64,000 bases of DNA from JBBROS01 sp965213845 (GTDB lineage Bacteria > Pseudomonadota > Alphaproteobacteria > Acetobacterales > Acetobacteraceae), in assembly GCA_965213845.1 (NCBI GenBank), contig CBDCAI010000004.1, forward strand, positions 558,001-622,000, read 5' to 3'. The position numbers were made by a program, and so were the translations under genes. A model generated the notes under the pieces. That model was given only the letters and a program-made list of their open reading frames with translations. It was not told where the DNA came from and did no database searches. Shown here piece after piece: positions 36,907 through 45,707 of the stretch (within the stretch, counting starts at the first letter, position 1; each line of letters opens with the position of its first letter).

Positions 36907-37230
36907 TCAGCGCACGTCCACCCGAAGGAGCATCTTCGGATGAATGTGGCAGCGGACCTCGAAGAGGCCGGACGTGGCGAAGCGGATGTCCACGCTTTCA
37001 CCCGGTGCCTGCTCGTTCGACTCGAAGGCCAGGCCGGTCGATTGCACGAAGACCTGGTGCAGGAACGTATCCTCGTTCAGGAAACGGATCGCCTCGCCCC
37101 GGGCGATGCGGGCGTCTGTGACCGCAAAGCCCCGGGCGCGCTGAGACACCGTCATCAACCCGGCCGCGCTGGCCACCGTGGTCCCGAAGGCCAGGAGGGA
37201 CCCGGCCACGATCACGCGGAGCGACGGCAT
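36907..37230 (-). CDS. Periplasmic amicyanin/plastocyanin-like cupredoxin
   Basis: This 107-aa protein starts with a signal peptide (MPSLRVIVAGSLLAFGTTVASA). Its likely copper ligands are His58 (FLHQVF), Cys94, His97 and Met100, with the loop spacing C-x2-H-x2-M characteristic of amicyanin rather than plastocyanin. The gene stands 4 nt after the globin gene and 10 nt before the EAL gene, so all are co-transcribed. Blue copper proteins carry single electrons. Related genes are often annotated as methylamine-utilization proteins, but no methylamine dehydrogenase genes are here, so a redox-signalling or respiratory role is more likely. Confidence 0.85.
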   Translation of the reverse strand: MPSLRVIVAGSLLAFGTTVASAAGLMTVSQRARGFAVTDARIARGEAIRFLNEDTFLHQVFVQSTGLAFESNEQAPGESVDIRFATSGLFEVRCHIHPKMLLRVDVR

Positions 37231-37234
37231 CGGC

Positions 37235-37651
37235 CTACCGCGTCACGATGTCGCGCTGCATCGGGGCGAGCAGCGCCAGAAGCCGGTTCCCGGTCCAGAA
37301 CGAGACCCCCTCCTCCCGCATGGCCTGCTGCAGGCCCTCGACCACGGCATTGAAGCGAGCGCGGTCGATCTTCAGGCCAGCATGGGACTCCGCCATGCCC
37401 TGTCCGCGGTAGATGCAGGGGCCGCCCGCGATCTGGCAGATCTGGTCGGACAGGCGGCGAACGAGGCGGGTGGGCTCGATCTCCTCGAAGTCCGCCCGGA
37501 CACGGGGGTCGGCGCGCCATACGGCCACGGCCTGCGTCGCGATCCGCTGAATCCCCGCTTCCTGGCCCAGCTGGTCGAACAGCGTCTCGGCCGCCGCGGG
37601 CCCAGCCAGCATGGCGGCGACGATCGCCATCGTTCGAAGGCACCGCTGCAT
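37235..37651 (-). CDS. Exported group 1 truncated hemoglobin
   Basis: This 138-aa protein has a predicted signal peptide (MQRCLRTMAIVAAMLAGPAAA) followed by a group 1 truncated globin fold: LFDQLGQEAGIQRIATQAVAVW at the start and the proximal His in ESHAGLKI near residue 89, then FNAVVEGLQQAM. Secretion to the periplasm is unusual for globins. The ATG shares a base with the stop of the DUF3034 gene (TGATG). It is next to an exported cupredoxin and a membrane EAL protein, so gas or redox sensing is a reasonable inference. Confidence 0.87.
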   Translation of the reverse strand: MQRCLRTMAIVAAMLAGPAAAETLFDQLGQEAGIQRIATQAVAVWRADPRVRADFEEIEPTRLVRRLSDQICQIAGGPCIYRGQGMAESHAGLKIDRARFNAVVEGLQQAMREEGVSFWTGNRLLALLAPMQRDIVTR

Positions 37652-38535
37652 CAGAACCCACCCTGCACGGAGAGATAGACGCCGTTCTGCACGCCCTGCC
37701 GGGCGACAGGCCCGCCGCTGAGGACGGCGAGCGTGCCCGCCAGGTTCTTGTTGAGGAAGAACGCAAGGAAGACGTCGAACGCCGTGCCCTCATGCGCGAA
37801 GCCCAGATTGTCGGGCTTGGTGCGCACCTCGGCGCCCAGTGCGAGATCATGTGGCAGCAGCAGCGCCGCCGAGCCCTCGAATTGTGGGCGATACCCCTGG
37901 ACACGGTCCCCACCGAAGCCGAGAAGGCCGAACTGGTTCGCCTGGGTGCCGCGCACCGTGGCATTCACCAGCAGGCTCTGGGCCAGGAAGAGCTTGGTCG
38001 CCGCGACATAGACGTCGACGCCGTCGGTGCTCCGGGCCCCTATGGCCCGCAGCACGGCATGACGATCCGCCGACTTCAGCTGCAAGCCCGCCGAGACCTG
38101 CGGCAGCCAGCTGTCCTGCTCGTAGACCGCGTCGCCGAACAGCCGCACCTTCAAACCGGCGACGTCCAACGCGAACTGGTAGCCGGAGCCCAGGCCGAGC
38201 CGCGCGCCGGCCCCCCGCGTGTCGAACCAGTCATGCGCGTACGAAAGCTCCACCCGGTCATACAGGCCGATGTTGACCCCGGCAGACCCGAGGCCGACAT
38301 CCGACAGACGGATGGTGGTGCCATGCACCGTGCCGCCCACCGCGTCCCGCGTTCCATACCCGGCGATCAGCGCCCAGGGCACCAGCCCGCCCCCGCCAGC
38401 CCCTTCGATCTGCGACACCCCGGCCGTGCCGAGAAGCCGCCCACTCTCTTGCGCCCGAACGCAGGGGGCCAGCGCCAGCCAGGCCAAGCCGACCAGCATC
38501 CAGATCCACCCCCCGCACCGGTATCGCCCCGTCAT
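37651..38535 (-). CDS. DUF3034 family outer-membrane-type protein
   Basis: This 294-aa product starts MTGRYRCGGWIWMLVGLAWLALAPCVRAQ, a signal peptide with cleavage after Ala-x-Ala-Gln-like residues. The mature part is glycine-rich with alternating beta-strand pattern (RVELSYAHDWFD, then VKVRLFGDAVYEQ and later strands), ending in a hydrophobic GVYLSVQGGF, as in outer-membrane beta-barrels. The conserved core GRLLGTAGVSQIEGAGGGGLVPWALIAGYGT marks DUF3034. It is the first gene of the four-gene operon. Upstream in-frame sequence to 38997 is not part of it. The role of DUF3034 is not known; it may be a porin for the operon's ligand. Confidence 0.83.
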   Translation of the reverse strand: MTGRYRCGGWIWMLVGLAWLALAPCVRAQESGRLLGTAGVSQIEGAGGGGLVPWALIAGYGTRDAVGGTVHGTTIRLSDVGLGSAGVNIGLYDRVELSYAHDWFDTRGAGARLGLGSGYQFALDVAGLKVRLFGDAVYEQDSWLPQVSAGLQLKSADRHAVLRAIGARSTDGVDVYVAATKLFLAQSLLVNATVRGTQANQFGLLGFGGDRVQGYRPQFEGSAALLLPHDLALGAEVRTKPDNLGFAHEGTAFDVFLAFFLNKNLAGTLAVLSGGPVARQGVQNGVYLSVQGGF

Positions 38536-38618
38536 CGCTGCCCCACCAATCGCGTCCCGGCACGATAGGCCGGAGGAGTAAACACGAGGTTGAGAGGCGC
38601 CCAAGCCCGATCGCGCGG

Positions 38619-39248
38619 TCAGGCCGCCGGACGAAGGCCCCGTCGCAGCAGGATCACGCCGCCCAGGATCGAGGCCGCGAACAGCGCGACGGCAAGGCCG
38701 ATCCGCAGACCGTCCGACACGCGGACCCCCCCGCCGAGCAGGGCGAACACCACGGTCTGCGGCACATAACCCAGGGCGGAGGCGGCAAGGAACGGCCCGG
38801 CCGCGACGCCGGACAGCCCGGCAACCAGGTTGAGGGCGATGTTGCTGCCCACCGGCAGCAGCCGCATCGTCAGGGTGGCGCTGAAGGCGTTGGCGACCAG
38901 GAACCGGTCCAGCCGCTGCAGCCGGCCGCCGCGGGCCAGATACCGGGCCGCCCAGTGCCGGGCCACGAGCCGCGCCCACCAGAAATCGATGGCGCACCCC
39001 CCGATCTCCGCCGTCAGCGCCAGCGCGAATGCGGGCCAGAACCCGAATGCCAGCCCCCCCGCATACGCCACCACCTGTCGCGGGATGCCGACCGCGCAGG
39101 CGAGCGTGCCCAGCAGCACGAACACGAACGGCCCCTGATCGCCGGCCCGGCTGATCGCCCCGTCCAGGCCCAGCTGCCGCAGCATCACGCCGGCCGCGAC
39201 CAGACCGAGCAGCAACAGGGCCGGGCGGACCGCCACCTGCCAGCGCAT
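38619..39248 (-). CDS. TVP38/TMEM64 (DedA-like) membrane protein
   Basis: This protein of about 209 aa has five to six hydrophobic segments and the SNARE-associated/DedA motif: VGIPRQVVAYAGGLAFGFW, then TAEIGGCAIDFWWARLVAR and RLLPVGSNIALNLVAGLSGV. DedA-family proteins are linked to lipid transport and membrane potential. It follows the glycosyltransferase gene by 27 nt, a pairing seen in lipid-glycosylation operons. ATG 39246-39248 is preferred; a GTG codon lies directly before it. Confidence 0.85.
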   Translation of the reverse strand: MRWQVAVRPALLLLGLVAAGVMLRQLGLDGAISRAGDQGPFVFVLLGTLACAVGIPRQVVAYAGGLAFGFWPAFALALTAEIGGCAIDFWWARLVARHWAARYLARGGRLQRLDRFLVANAFSATLTMRLLPVGSNIALNLVAGLSGVAAGPFLAASALGYVPQTVVFALLGGGVRVSDGLRIGLAVALFAASILGGVILLRRGLRPAA

Positions 39249-39275
39249 CACCCGCCCACCCTCACGAACCCACCC

Positions 39276-39995
39276 TCACGATCCCGGCGGCTCGATCTCG
39301 GGCCGGTGCCAGCGGCGCTGCAGCCAAGACACCCCGATCAGGTCGAAGATGCCGACCCACGCACGGTCCAGCGTGCCGTAGTTGGAGCGGCCGCGGGTCC
39401 GCGGGCGATGATTGACCGGGACGGACACCACCCGGCCGCCGGCGCGGATGAACAGCGCCGGAAGGTATCGGTGCATGTGGTCGAACTGCGGCAGCTCCAG
39501 GAAGGCCGAGCGCCGGAACAGCTTGAGCCCGCACCCCGTGTCGGGCGTCGCGTCGTGCAGCAGCCCGGCCCGGATCCGGTTGGCCAGGCGCGACGACAGA
39601 CGCTTGGTCCAGTTGTCCCGGCGCGTGGTCCGGTGCCCCGCCACCAGAAGCGGCCCGGGCCCCTTGTCGCCCTGTGCCTGGGCCAGAAGCCCCGGGATGT
39701 CGGCGGGATCGTTCTGGCCGTCGCCATCCAGCGTCGCGATCCACTCGGCCCGGGCCGCGCGCACCCCGGTCAGCACCGCCGCACTCTGCCCGCAGCTGGT
39801 CCGGTGCCGCCGCATCACGACCCCGGCCCCCCTCAGCTGGGCCGCGGTGTCGTCGGTGCTGCCGTCGTCCACGTAGACGATCTCGTGCGCCACACCGGCA
39901 AGCGCGGCACGGATCTCCGCCACCAGGGGCAGGATGTTGGGTCCCTCGTTCCGCACGGGAACGACGACCGAGACCAGAGGCATGGGTTGCGCCAT
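39276..39995 (-). CDS. Family 2 glycosyltransferase (dolichol-phosphate mannosyltransferase-like)
   Basis: This 239-aa GT-A enzyme begins MAQPMPLVSVVVPVRNEGPNI, with the acidic VDDGSTDDT and DGDGQNDP motifs that bind the nucleotide sugar and metal. GLKLFRR and RSNYGTLDR follow, as in DPM1-type polyprenyl-phosphate glycosyltransferases. No C-terminal membrane helices are present. It probably transfers a sugar to undecaprenyl phosphate on the cytoplasmic face. It is the first gene of a pair with the TVP38 gene and is divergent from ctaA. An upstream in-frame start at 40013 is possible. Confidence 0.87.
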   Translation of the reverse strand: MAQPMPLVSVVVPVRNEGPNILPLVAEIRAALAGVAHEIVYVDDGSTDDTAAQLRGAGVVMRRHRTSCGQSAAVLTGVRAARAEWIATLDGDGQNDPADIPGLLAQAQGDKGPGPLLVAGHRTTRRDNWTKRLSSRLANRIRAGLLHDATPDTGCGLKLFRRSAFLELPQFDHMHRYLPALFIRAGGRVVSVPVNHRPRTRGRSNYGTLDRAWVGIFDLIGVSWLQRRWHRPEIEPPGS

Positions 39996-40083
39996 CCTGT
40001 GGGGCGGTAGCACCCGGGGTGGCGCACTCGCAAGGTCAGGGCGGCACCTTACCTATGGGGCATCCGACATCGAGATCCCCCGC

Positions 40084-41202
40084 ATGCCATTCGACGCGAA
40101 CCCGACCCTGCCGCGTACCCCAGCCCAGCCGGCGCTGCGCCGGGTGGCGCTATGGCTGCTTTGCCTGTGCTTCATGGTGCTGGTGATGGTCACGCTCGGC
40201 GGTGCCACACGGCTGACCGGGTCCGGGCTGTCCATCATGGAGTGGGCGCCCTTGATGGGCAGCCTGCCGCCCTTGTCGGAGCCGGAATGGCACCGCCTCT
40301 ACGCGCTGTATCAGAAAACGCCGCAGTACGAGCTGGTGAACCAGGGCTTCGGCCTGGTGGGCTTCAAGGGGATTTTCTGGCTCGAATACGTGCATCGGCT
40401 CTGGGGGCGGCTGATGGGGGTGGCCCTGCTGCTGCCCCTGATGTGGTTCGTCTGGCGCAGGCGCATCGGACGGGGCCTGGCCGTGCGCCTGGTGCTTCTG
40501 CTCGCGCTGGGCGGACTGCAGGGCGGCGTCGGCTGGTTCATGGTCGCCAGCGGGTTCGAGGCGGATCGAACGGCCGTCTCGCCCTATCGCCTCGTCATGC
40601 ACCTGGCGCTGGCGGTGTCGTTGTATGCGGCCCTGCTCTGGACCGCGCTGGGCGTGCTGCGCCAGGCCGATGGTCGGCCGCAGATGGGCGCGTCATTGGG
40701 TTTGCGCCGCCTGGTCGCATCGGTCTGCGCCCTGCTGGGTGTCACGATCCTGGCCGGGGGCTTCGTGGCGGGGCTGCACGCCGGACTGACCTACAACACC
40801 TTCCCGCTGATGGACGGCCGGTGGGTCCCGGACGGCTATGCGGCGCTGCGGCCGTTCGCGCGCAACTGGTTCGAGAACGTGGCGGCGGTGCAGTTCGACC
40901 ACCGGTTGCTGGCCACGGTCACGGCGACGCTGGCGATGCTCGCGGCCGTCTGGGGGCTGTCCCGCCCGGGCCCGGCAGGCCGGGGCGGGTTCGTGGCGCT
41001 CGGCCTGGCGGTCGGGCTGCAATATGCGCTGGGTGTCGTCACCTTGCTCCACGCCGTGCCGCTGGCGTTGGGGACCGCCCACCAGGCCATGGCCATGTTG
41101 ACGCTGACGGCGGCCCTGGTGGTGCTGCACGGGTTGCGGTCGCCGGGCCGTGTCGATGCTGCGGGCCCGGCCGCGGTCCGGCCTTCCCTCGGCCCCCTGT
41201 AA
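40084..41202 (+). CDS. ctaA: Heme A synthase CtaA (COX15)
   Basis: This 372-aa eight-helix membrane enzyme converts heme O to heme A for cytochrome aa3 oxidases. Sequence marks are LGGATRLTGSGLSIMEW in helix 1, EYVHRLWGRLMGVALLLPL with the heme-ligating His, and the second pair QFDHRLLATVTATL and GTAHQAMAMLTL. The long form is the alphaproteobacterial/mitochondrial COX15 type. No cytochrome oxidase genes are adjacent. It starts 88 nt from the divergent glycosyltransferase gene. An in-frame extension to 39934 has no similarity. Confidence 0.96.
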   Translation: MPFDANPTLPRTPAQPALRRVALWLLCLCFMVLVMVTLGGATRLTGSGLSIMEWAPLMGSLPPLSEPEWHRLYALYQKTPQYELVNQGFGLVGFKGIFWLEYVHRLWGRLMGVALLLPLMWFVWRRRIGRGLAVRLVLLLALGGLQGGVGWFMVASGFEADRTAVSPYRLVMHLALAVSLYAALLWTALGVLRQADGRPQMGASLGLRRLVASVCALLGVTILAGGFVAGLHAGLTYNTFPLMDGRWVPDGYAALRPFARNWFENVAAVQFDHRLLATVTATLAMLAAVWGLSRPGPAGRGGFVALGLAVGLQYALGVVTLLHAVPLALGTAHQAMAMLTLTAALVVLHGLRSPGRVDAAGPAAVRPSLGPL

Positions 41203-41303
41203 CCGCTGGCCTCCTATTCCCACTTGAAACCTTCGCGGGTGTTGCGTCAGATGGACCACGCCCGCTGCACCGGCCGCTTGCCTCGCCTCGTCAGGACCCT
41301 GTC

Positions 41304-42752
41304 ATGGATGCACTTTCCCCCCTTGCGGCCACCGACGCGCTGTTCTTCGGCCGGCCCGGCGCCGAGCTGGACCGGGACGGCGCCGCGCGGATCGTCGCGG
41401 GGGCGCTGGACGGCCTCGATGACGGCGAGCTGTTCCTCGAATACCGCGAGAGCGAGATGCTGGCCCTGGAGGAGGGGCGGATCCGCAGCGCGAGCTTCGA
41501 CACCCAGACGGGGTTCGGCCTGCGGGCCGTCCTGGGCGAGGAGGCGGGGTATGCCCATGCCGGTGAGTTGTCGCTGGCCGCGCTGAAGCGGGCCGCCGAG
41601 ACGGTGTCCGCGGTGCGGGCCGGCCGCTCGGGTCAGGCCGCAGCGCCGCCGCGCCCGACGAATGCCCGGCTGTACAGCGACGCCAACCCGCTGAACGGGA
41701 CGAGCTTTGCCGACCGGACCGCCGCACTGGCGCGCATCGACGCCTATGCCCGCGGCTGCGACGCCCGGGTCATCCAGGTCATGGCCTCGTTGGCGGGGGA
41801 GTGGCAGGCGGTGCAGGTGATGCGCCCGGACGGAACCCGTGTCGCCGACCTGCGCCCGCTCGTGCGCCTGGGCGTCACGGTCGTCGTGGAGCAGGACGGG
41901 CGGCGGGAAAGCGGCAGCCATGGCGCCGGCGGACGGTTCGGTTACGACCGCATGATCGACGATGCCTTCCTGACCGCATCGGTGGACGAGGCGCTGCGCC
42001 AGGCCCTGCTCAACCTCGAGACCCGCCCCGCCCCCGCCGGCGAGGTCCCGGTGGTGCTGGGGCCGGGCTGGCCGGGCATCCTGCTGCACGAGGCGATCGG
42101 CCACGGGCTGGAAGGCGACTTCAACCGCAAGAAAACCTCGGCCTTCTCCGGGCTGATGGGCACCCGCATCGCCAGCCCCGGCGTGACCGTGGTGGACGAC
42201 GGGACCCTGCCCGACCGCCGCGGCAGCATCACCGTGGACGATGAAGGCACGCCGTCGGGGCGGACGGTGATGATCGAGGACGGCATCCTGACCGGGTTCA
42301 TCCAGGACCGGATGAACGCCCGCCTGATGGGCGTGCAGCCGACCGGGAACGGCCGCCGCCAGAGCTACGCGCACGTGCCGATGCCGCGGATGACCAACAC
42401 GATCATGCTGGGTGGCGACGCCTCGCCCGACGACATGATCCGCTCGGTGAAGAACGGGCTGTATGCCGTCAACTTCGGGGGCGGCCAGGTGGACATCACG
42501 TCCGGCAAGTTCGTCTTCGCCGCCAGCGAGGCCTACCTGATCGAGGACGGCCGCGTGACGGCACCGGTCAAGGGCGCCACGTTGATCGGCAACGGGCCGG
42601 ACTGCCTGACCCGCATCGAGATGGTCGGCAACGACCCCGGCCTCGACCCCGGGATCGGCACCTGCGGCAAGAACGGCCAAGGCGTGCCGGTGGGCGTGGG
42701 GCAACCCACCATCAAGCTGTCGGGCCTCACCATCGGCGGAACCGCCACCTGA
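41304..42752 (+). CDS. tldD: Metalloprotease TldD
   Basis: This 482-aa TldD/PmbA-family zinc protease subunit has the metal motif HEAIGHGLEGD (HEAIGH at 262-267) and the family blocks FLEYRESEMLALEEGRIRSASFDTQTGFGLRAV, GGRFGYDRMIDDAF and GNGRRQSYAHVPMPRMTNT. TldD/TldE degrade small peptides and process antitoxin or microcin-type substrates. The partner TldE/PmbA is not in the window. It is followed with a one-base overlap (TGATG) by an SGNH hydrolase gene. Confidence 0.96.
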   Translation: MDALSPLAATDALFFGRPGAELDRDGAARIVAGALDGLDDGELFLEYRESEMLALEEGRIRSASFDTQTGFGLRAVLGEEAGYAHAGELSLAALKRAAETVSAVRAGRSGQAAAPPRPTNARLYSDANPLNGTSFADRTAALARIDAYARGCDARVIQVMASLAGEWQAVQVMRPDGTRVADLRPLVRLGVTVVVEQDGRRESGSHGAGGRFGYDRMIDDAFLTASVDEALRQALLNLETRPAPAGEVPVVLGPGWPGILLHEAIGHGLEGDFNRKKTSAFSGLMGTRIASPGVTVVDDGTLPDRRGSITVDDEGTPSGRTVMIEDGILTGFIQDRMNARLMGVQPTGNGRRQSYAHVPMPRMTNTIMLGGDASPDDMIRSVKNGLYAVNFGGGQVDITSGKFVFAASEAYLIEDGRVTAPVKGATLIGNGPDCLTRIEMVGNDPGLDPGIGTCGKNGQGVPVGVGQPTIKLSGLTIGGTAT

Positions 42753-43531
42753 TGCGCCCGGCGCTGACGAGGCTGCTGCTGTGCCTGACCGCGTTGGCCG
42801 CCGTGTCCGCGCCGGCCATCGTTGCGCCCGCCGCCGCCGAGGAAGCGGCCTCCTGCCCGTCGAACAAGGCCCCGCCCTTAATCCTGCCGCACGTGCGGGA
42901 CGCGATCGCGCGCAACCAGGACGTGACCATCGTCGCCATCGGTTCGTCCTCGACGCAGGGGTGGCATTCGACCGACATCGCGCACAGCTACCCCGCCATC
43001 CTGCAACGCACGCTGAACACGCTCGTGCCCACCGCCCATTTCGCGGTCATCAACCGCGGCATCGGCGGCCAGGACGTGTCCGAGGAGCTGCCGCGCCTTG
43101 AAAGCGACGCGCTGTCCGTGCGGCCCACCCTCGTGATCTGGCAGGTCGGCGCCAACGGGGCGATGAAACATATCGCGCCGGAGCTGTTCAGGCGGTTGCT
43201 CAACGGCGGCGTCCGGCGGCTGATGGAGGCCAAGGTGGACGTGGTTCTCATGGACAACCAGCGCGCAGCCGCGATCCTGGCGGCACCGCAGCACGTCCAG
43301 TTCGACCAGGCCATGGTGGACGTGGCGTCCAACAACGCGGCGGGCCTGTTCGGGCGCGGGGTGCTGATGGACCAGTGGCGGGTGTCCGGCTATCCCTACG
43401 AGCTGTTCATGTCGGATGACGGCGTCCATCACAACGACTACGGCTACCGCTGCGTGGCGAACGCTCTCGCAACCTCGATCGTCGAGGGACTGGCCCGGCC
43501 GGCTCCGTCCCACGACGTGGCCAAGCGCTGA
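42752..43531 (+). CDS. Secreted SGNH/GDSL-type hydrolase
   Basis: This 259-aa protein has a signal peptide (LLLCLTALAAVSAPAIVAPAAA) and SGNH blocks: block I VAIGSSSTQGW with the nucleophile Ser, block II NRGIGGQ, block III VGANG, and block V DDGVHHNDYG with the Asp-His pair. These enzymes remove or transfer acetyl groups on lipids, glycans or peptidoglycan in the periplasm. It is translationally coupled to tldD by a one-base overlap, an unexplained pairing. The Cys-containing segment after the signal (AEEAASCPSNKAPP) may form a disulfide. Confidence 0.87.
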   Translation: MRPALTRLLLCLTALAAVSAPAIVAPAAAEEAASCPSNKAPPLILPHVRDAIARNQDVTIVAIGSSSTQGWHSTDIAHSYPAILQRTLNTLVPTAHFAVINRGIGGQDVSEELPRLESDALSVRPTLVIWQVGANGAMKHIAPELFRRLLNGGVRRLMEAKVDVVLMDNQRAAAILAAPQHVQFDQAMVDVASNNAAGLFGRGVLMDQWRVSGYPYELFMSDDGVHHNDYGYRCVANALATSIVEGLARPAPSHDVAKR

Positions 43532-43558
43532 GGGCTCTCCGCCCCTGCTAGCGGCCCG

Positions 43559-45592
43559 TCACTCTTCCGGCAGGCCGGCGAGCCGCAGGCCTTCGGCGAA
43601 GTGCTCACGGTCCTCGGGCCGCTCCAGCGGAGTGGTCTTGAGGAAGCGGGCCACCGTGAAGCTCGGCTCCAGCGTCAGCAGCCGGCGGCGAACCACGGCA
43701 GCCTCCCGATCGTCCCCGAGGTATCCCAGCGCCGCGAGATAGGGCTTTCCGGCGGCGGAAAAGGCCGGGTTGAGCTCGGTGACGGCGCGGCCGGCGGTCA
43801 CGGCGCCCTGATAGTCCCGGCGGAGGAAAGCCAGGAGACTGAATCCCACATCGTAGTGGAACGCGCCGGGGTCCATGGGCGAGAGCTTCTTGTAATGGTC
43901 CAGACGCTTCTGGGCGTCGTCCCACTCGCCGAGATAGATCTGCGTCAGGGCCGAGAGCGCCCAGGCCATGGCAAGATTGGGATTTAACGCGAGGGCGCGG
44001 TCGTGCAACGCCGCTGCCTCGCGCAGGCGGTGGTTCAGGAACGCACGGACATGCCCGGCAATCGTGAACCCCCGCGCATCCTGCGGATCGAGCGTGATGG
44101 CGCGTTCCGCATGGTGTGCCGCCTCGATCTGCGACGCCTCGCTGTTGTCGGCCCAACCATGCCCGACGAGGAAGTGCAGCCAGAAGGCATACCAGGCATG
44201 GGCAGAGGCATAGTCCGGCTCGAGCTGGATCGCCTGGCGCAGAAGGTCACCGGCCTGCAGGAAGTTGGCGCGCTCCAGCCGGGTCATGCTCGGGATCGCG
44301 CGCAGCACCAGGTCGTAGGCCGTCGCATGCTGCGGCGGTCGATGGGCCGCCCGGCGGCTTTCGATCAGCAGGATCTCGGGGTCGATCTGTGCCACGACCT
44401 CGGCCGCGACCTCGTCCTGCAGCAGCAGCAGGTCGTCCATCTGCCGGTCGAACCGGCGGGCCCAGACGATCTGGCTGCCATCCTGCAGGTCCACCAGGCG
44501 GACCGTGATGCGCAGGCGCTTGCCGACGCGCTGCACGGACCCATCCAGAACGTAGTCGAGCCCCAGCGTGCGCCGCAGGGCCGCATCGTCCCGCGTCTCC
44601 GACACGAATTGCGCGATCGAGGAGCTCGAGACCAGGAATATCCACCGGAAGCGCGCGAGCGCCGAGGTGATCTCCTCCGCCAGGCCGAGCGCCAGATGGG
44701 TCTCCGTCTCGTCGGTCCCCACGAGCGCCAGCGGCAGCACGCCCAGCTTGGCTCCGCCACGGATGGTGCTCGGCCGAGGCTCGAACCGCTGTTCGGGCGG
44801 GGCCGCCACGGGTTGGACGCTGCGGACCGCCTTCCCGCTGCGGATCTCGGCCAGCAACGACTGGGTTTCGGGCGAGGGCACCGCGTCCATGAGGTCGGCA
44901 AGCACGGCGCGGCAGCGATCATAGGACTGGATCGCCATCCCACGCTCGCCTCGTTCGGCATGGGCCCGCATCAGGGCGCGCCAGGCCCCTTCATGGGCAC
45001 GGTCGATGGTCAGCAGTTGCTGGGCGACGGGGATCATCGCTTCGGGCGCATGCGCCTCGTTCAACAACGACTCCGCGACACCTCGGGCGCGGTCGCGCAG
45101 CCGCTCCCGCTCCGCGTGCAGCCACACGTCGAAGGCCGGGTCTACCCCGTCCAGCTCCTCGAGCAGTTCGCTGTCCAGAAGCGCCAGCGAGCCCGGGTGG
45201 GCCGTGGTGGCCCGCAGCACCTCCTCGACGTCGACCCAGACCACGCCGGGGCGCAGCGCCAGAGAGTCACGATTGATTGACAAAATATCCTGGCCGGCCG
45301 GCGCCAGCACCTCGAGCAGGCGATGGATCTCCTGCCGCAGGGAGGCACGGGCCTGTTCCTCCGGCCGCCGGCTCCAGAGCAGCTCCGCCAACCTCGACCG
45401 AAGTACTGGCCGCGGCTGCGAGAGCGCTGCAATGGCGAGCAAGGCGCGCGTTTTCCTACCAGGCGGTAAAACGCTCTCGCTGTTGATCGTCCATGCTTCC
45501 ATTTGACCAATCAGCCGTAGGCGGACCACGACGGTCTCGGTCTGCGGGCCTAACGTATTCGCCTGCAACGCCGACGGAGGACGGATCATCAT
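43559..45592 (-). CDS. BTAD-type regulator with TolB-like and TPR domains
   Basis: The product is about 677 aa. Residues to about 80 hold a winged-helix DNA-binding region (VRLRLIGQMEAW, GRKTRALLAIAALSQPRPVLRSRLAELLW). A BTAD helical domain follows to about 250 (DVWLHAERERLRDRA and later QSYDRCRAVLADLMDAVPSPETQSL). Then comes a TolB-like/FlgO domain (LGVLPLALVG...LALGLAEEITSAL) and TPR-like repeats to the end. This order is known from SARP/CadC-like signalling regulators in Alphaproteobacteria. It binds DNA and probably a protein or small ligand through the TPR part. The start is either ATG 45592 or GTG 45682. It lies downstream of gshA on the same strand. Confidence 0.82.
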   Translation of the reverse strand: MMIRPPSALQANTLGPQTETVVVRLRLIGQMEAWTINSESVLPPGRKTRALLAIAALSQPRPVLRSRLAELLWSRRPEEQARASLRQEIHRLLEVLAPAGQDILSINRDSLALRPGVVWVDVEEVLRATTAHPGSLALLDSELLEELDGVDPAFDVWLHAERERLRDRARGVAESLLNEAHAPEAMIPVAQQLLTIDRAHEGAWRALMRAHAERGERGMAIQSYDRCRAVLADLMDAVPSPETQSLLAEIRSGKAVRSVQPVAAPPEQRFEPRPSTIRGGAKLGVLPLALVGTDETETHLALGLAEEITSALARFRWIFLVSSSSIAQFVSETRDDAALRRTLGLDYVLDGSVQRVGKRLRITVRLVDLQDGSQIVWARRFDRQMDDLLLLQDEVAAEVVAQIDPEILLIESRRAAHRPPQHATAYDLVLRAIPSMTRLERANFLQAGDLLRQAIQLEPDYASAHAWYAFWLHFLVGHGWADNSEASQIEAAHHAERAITLDPQDARGFTIAGHVRAFLNHRLREAAALHDRALALNPNLAMAWALSALTQIYLGEWDDAQKRLDHYKKLSPMDPGAFHYDVGFSLLAFLRRDYQGAVTAGRAVTELNPAFSAAGKPYLAALGYLGDDREAAVVRRRLLTLEPSFTVARFLKTTPLERPEDREHFAEGLRLAGLPEE

Positions 45593-45707
45593 GGGTGCAT
45601 TACCGAGGACTTCACGCGCGGTGGCAAGAGCTATGTGTTTAGGTTGACGCTTGGCAGAAAGGAAACCCCTGCGATCCGCCACACTGTTGCGGGATTATCA
45701 CAACAAC

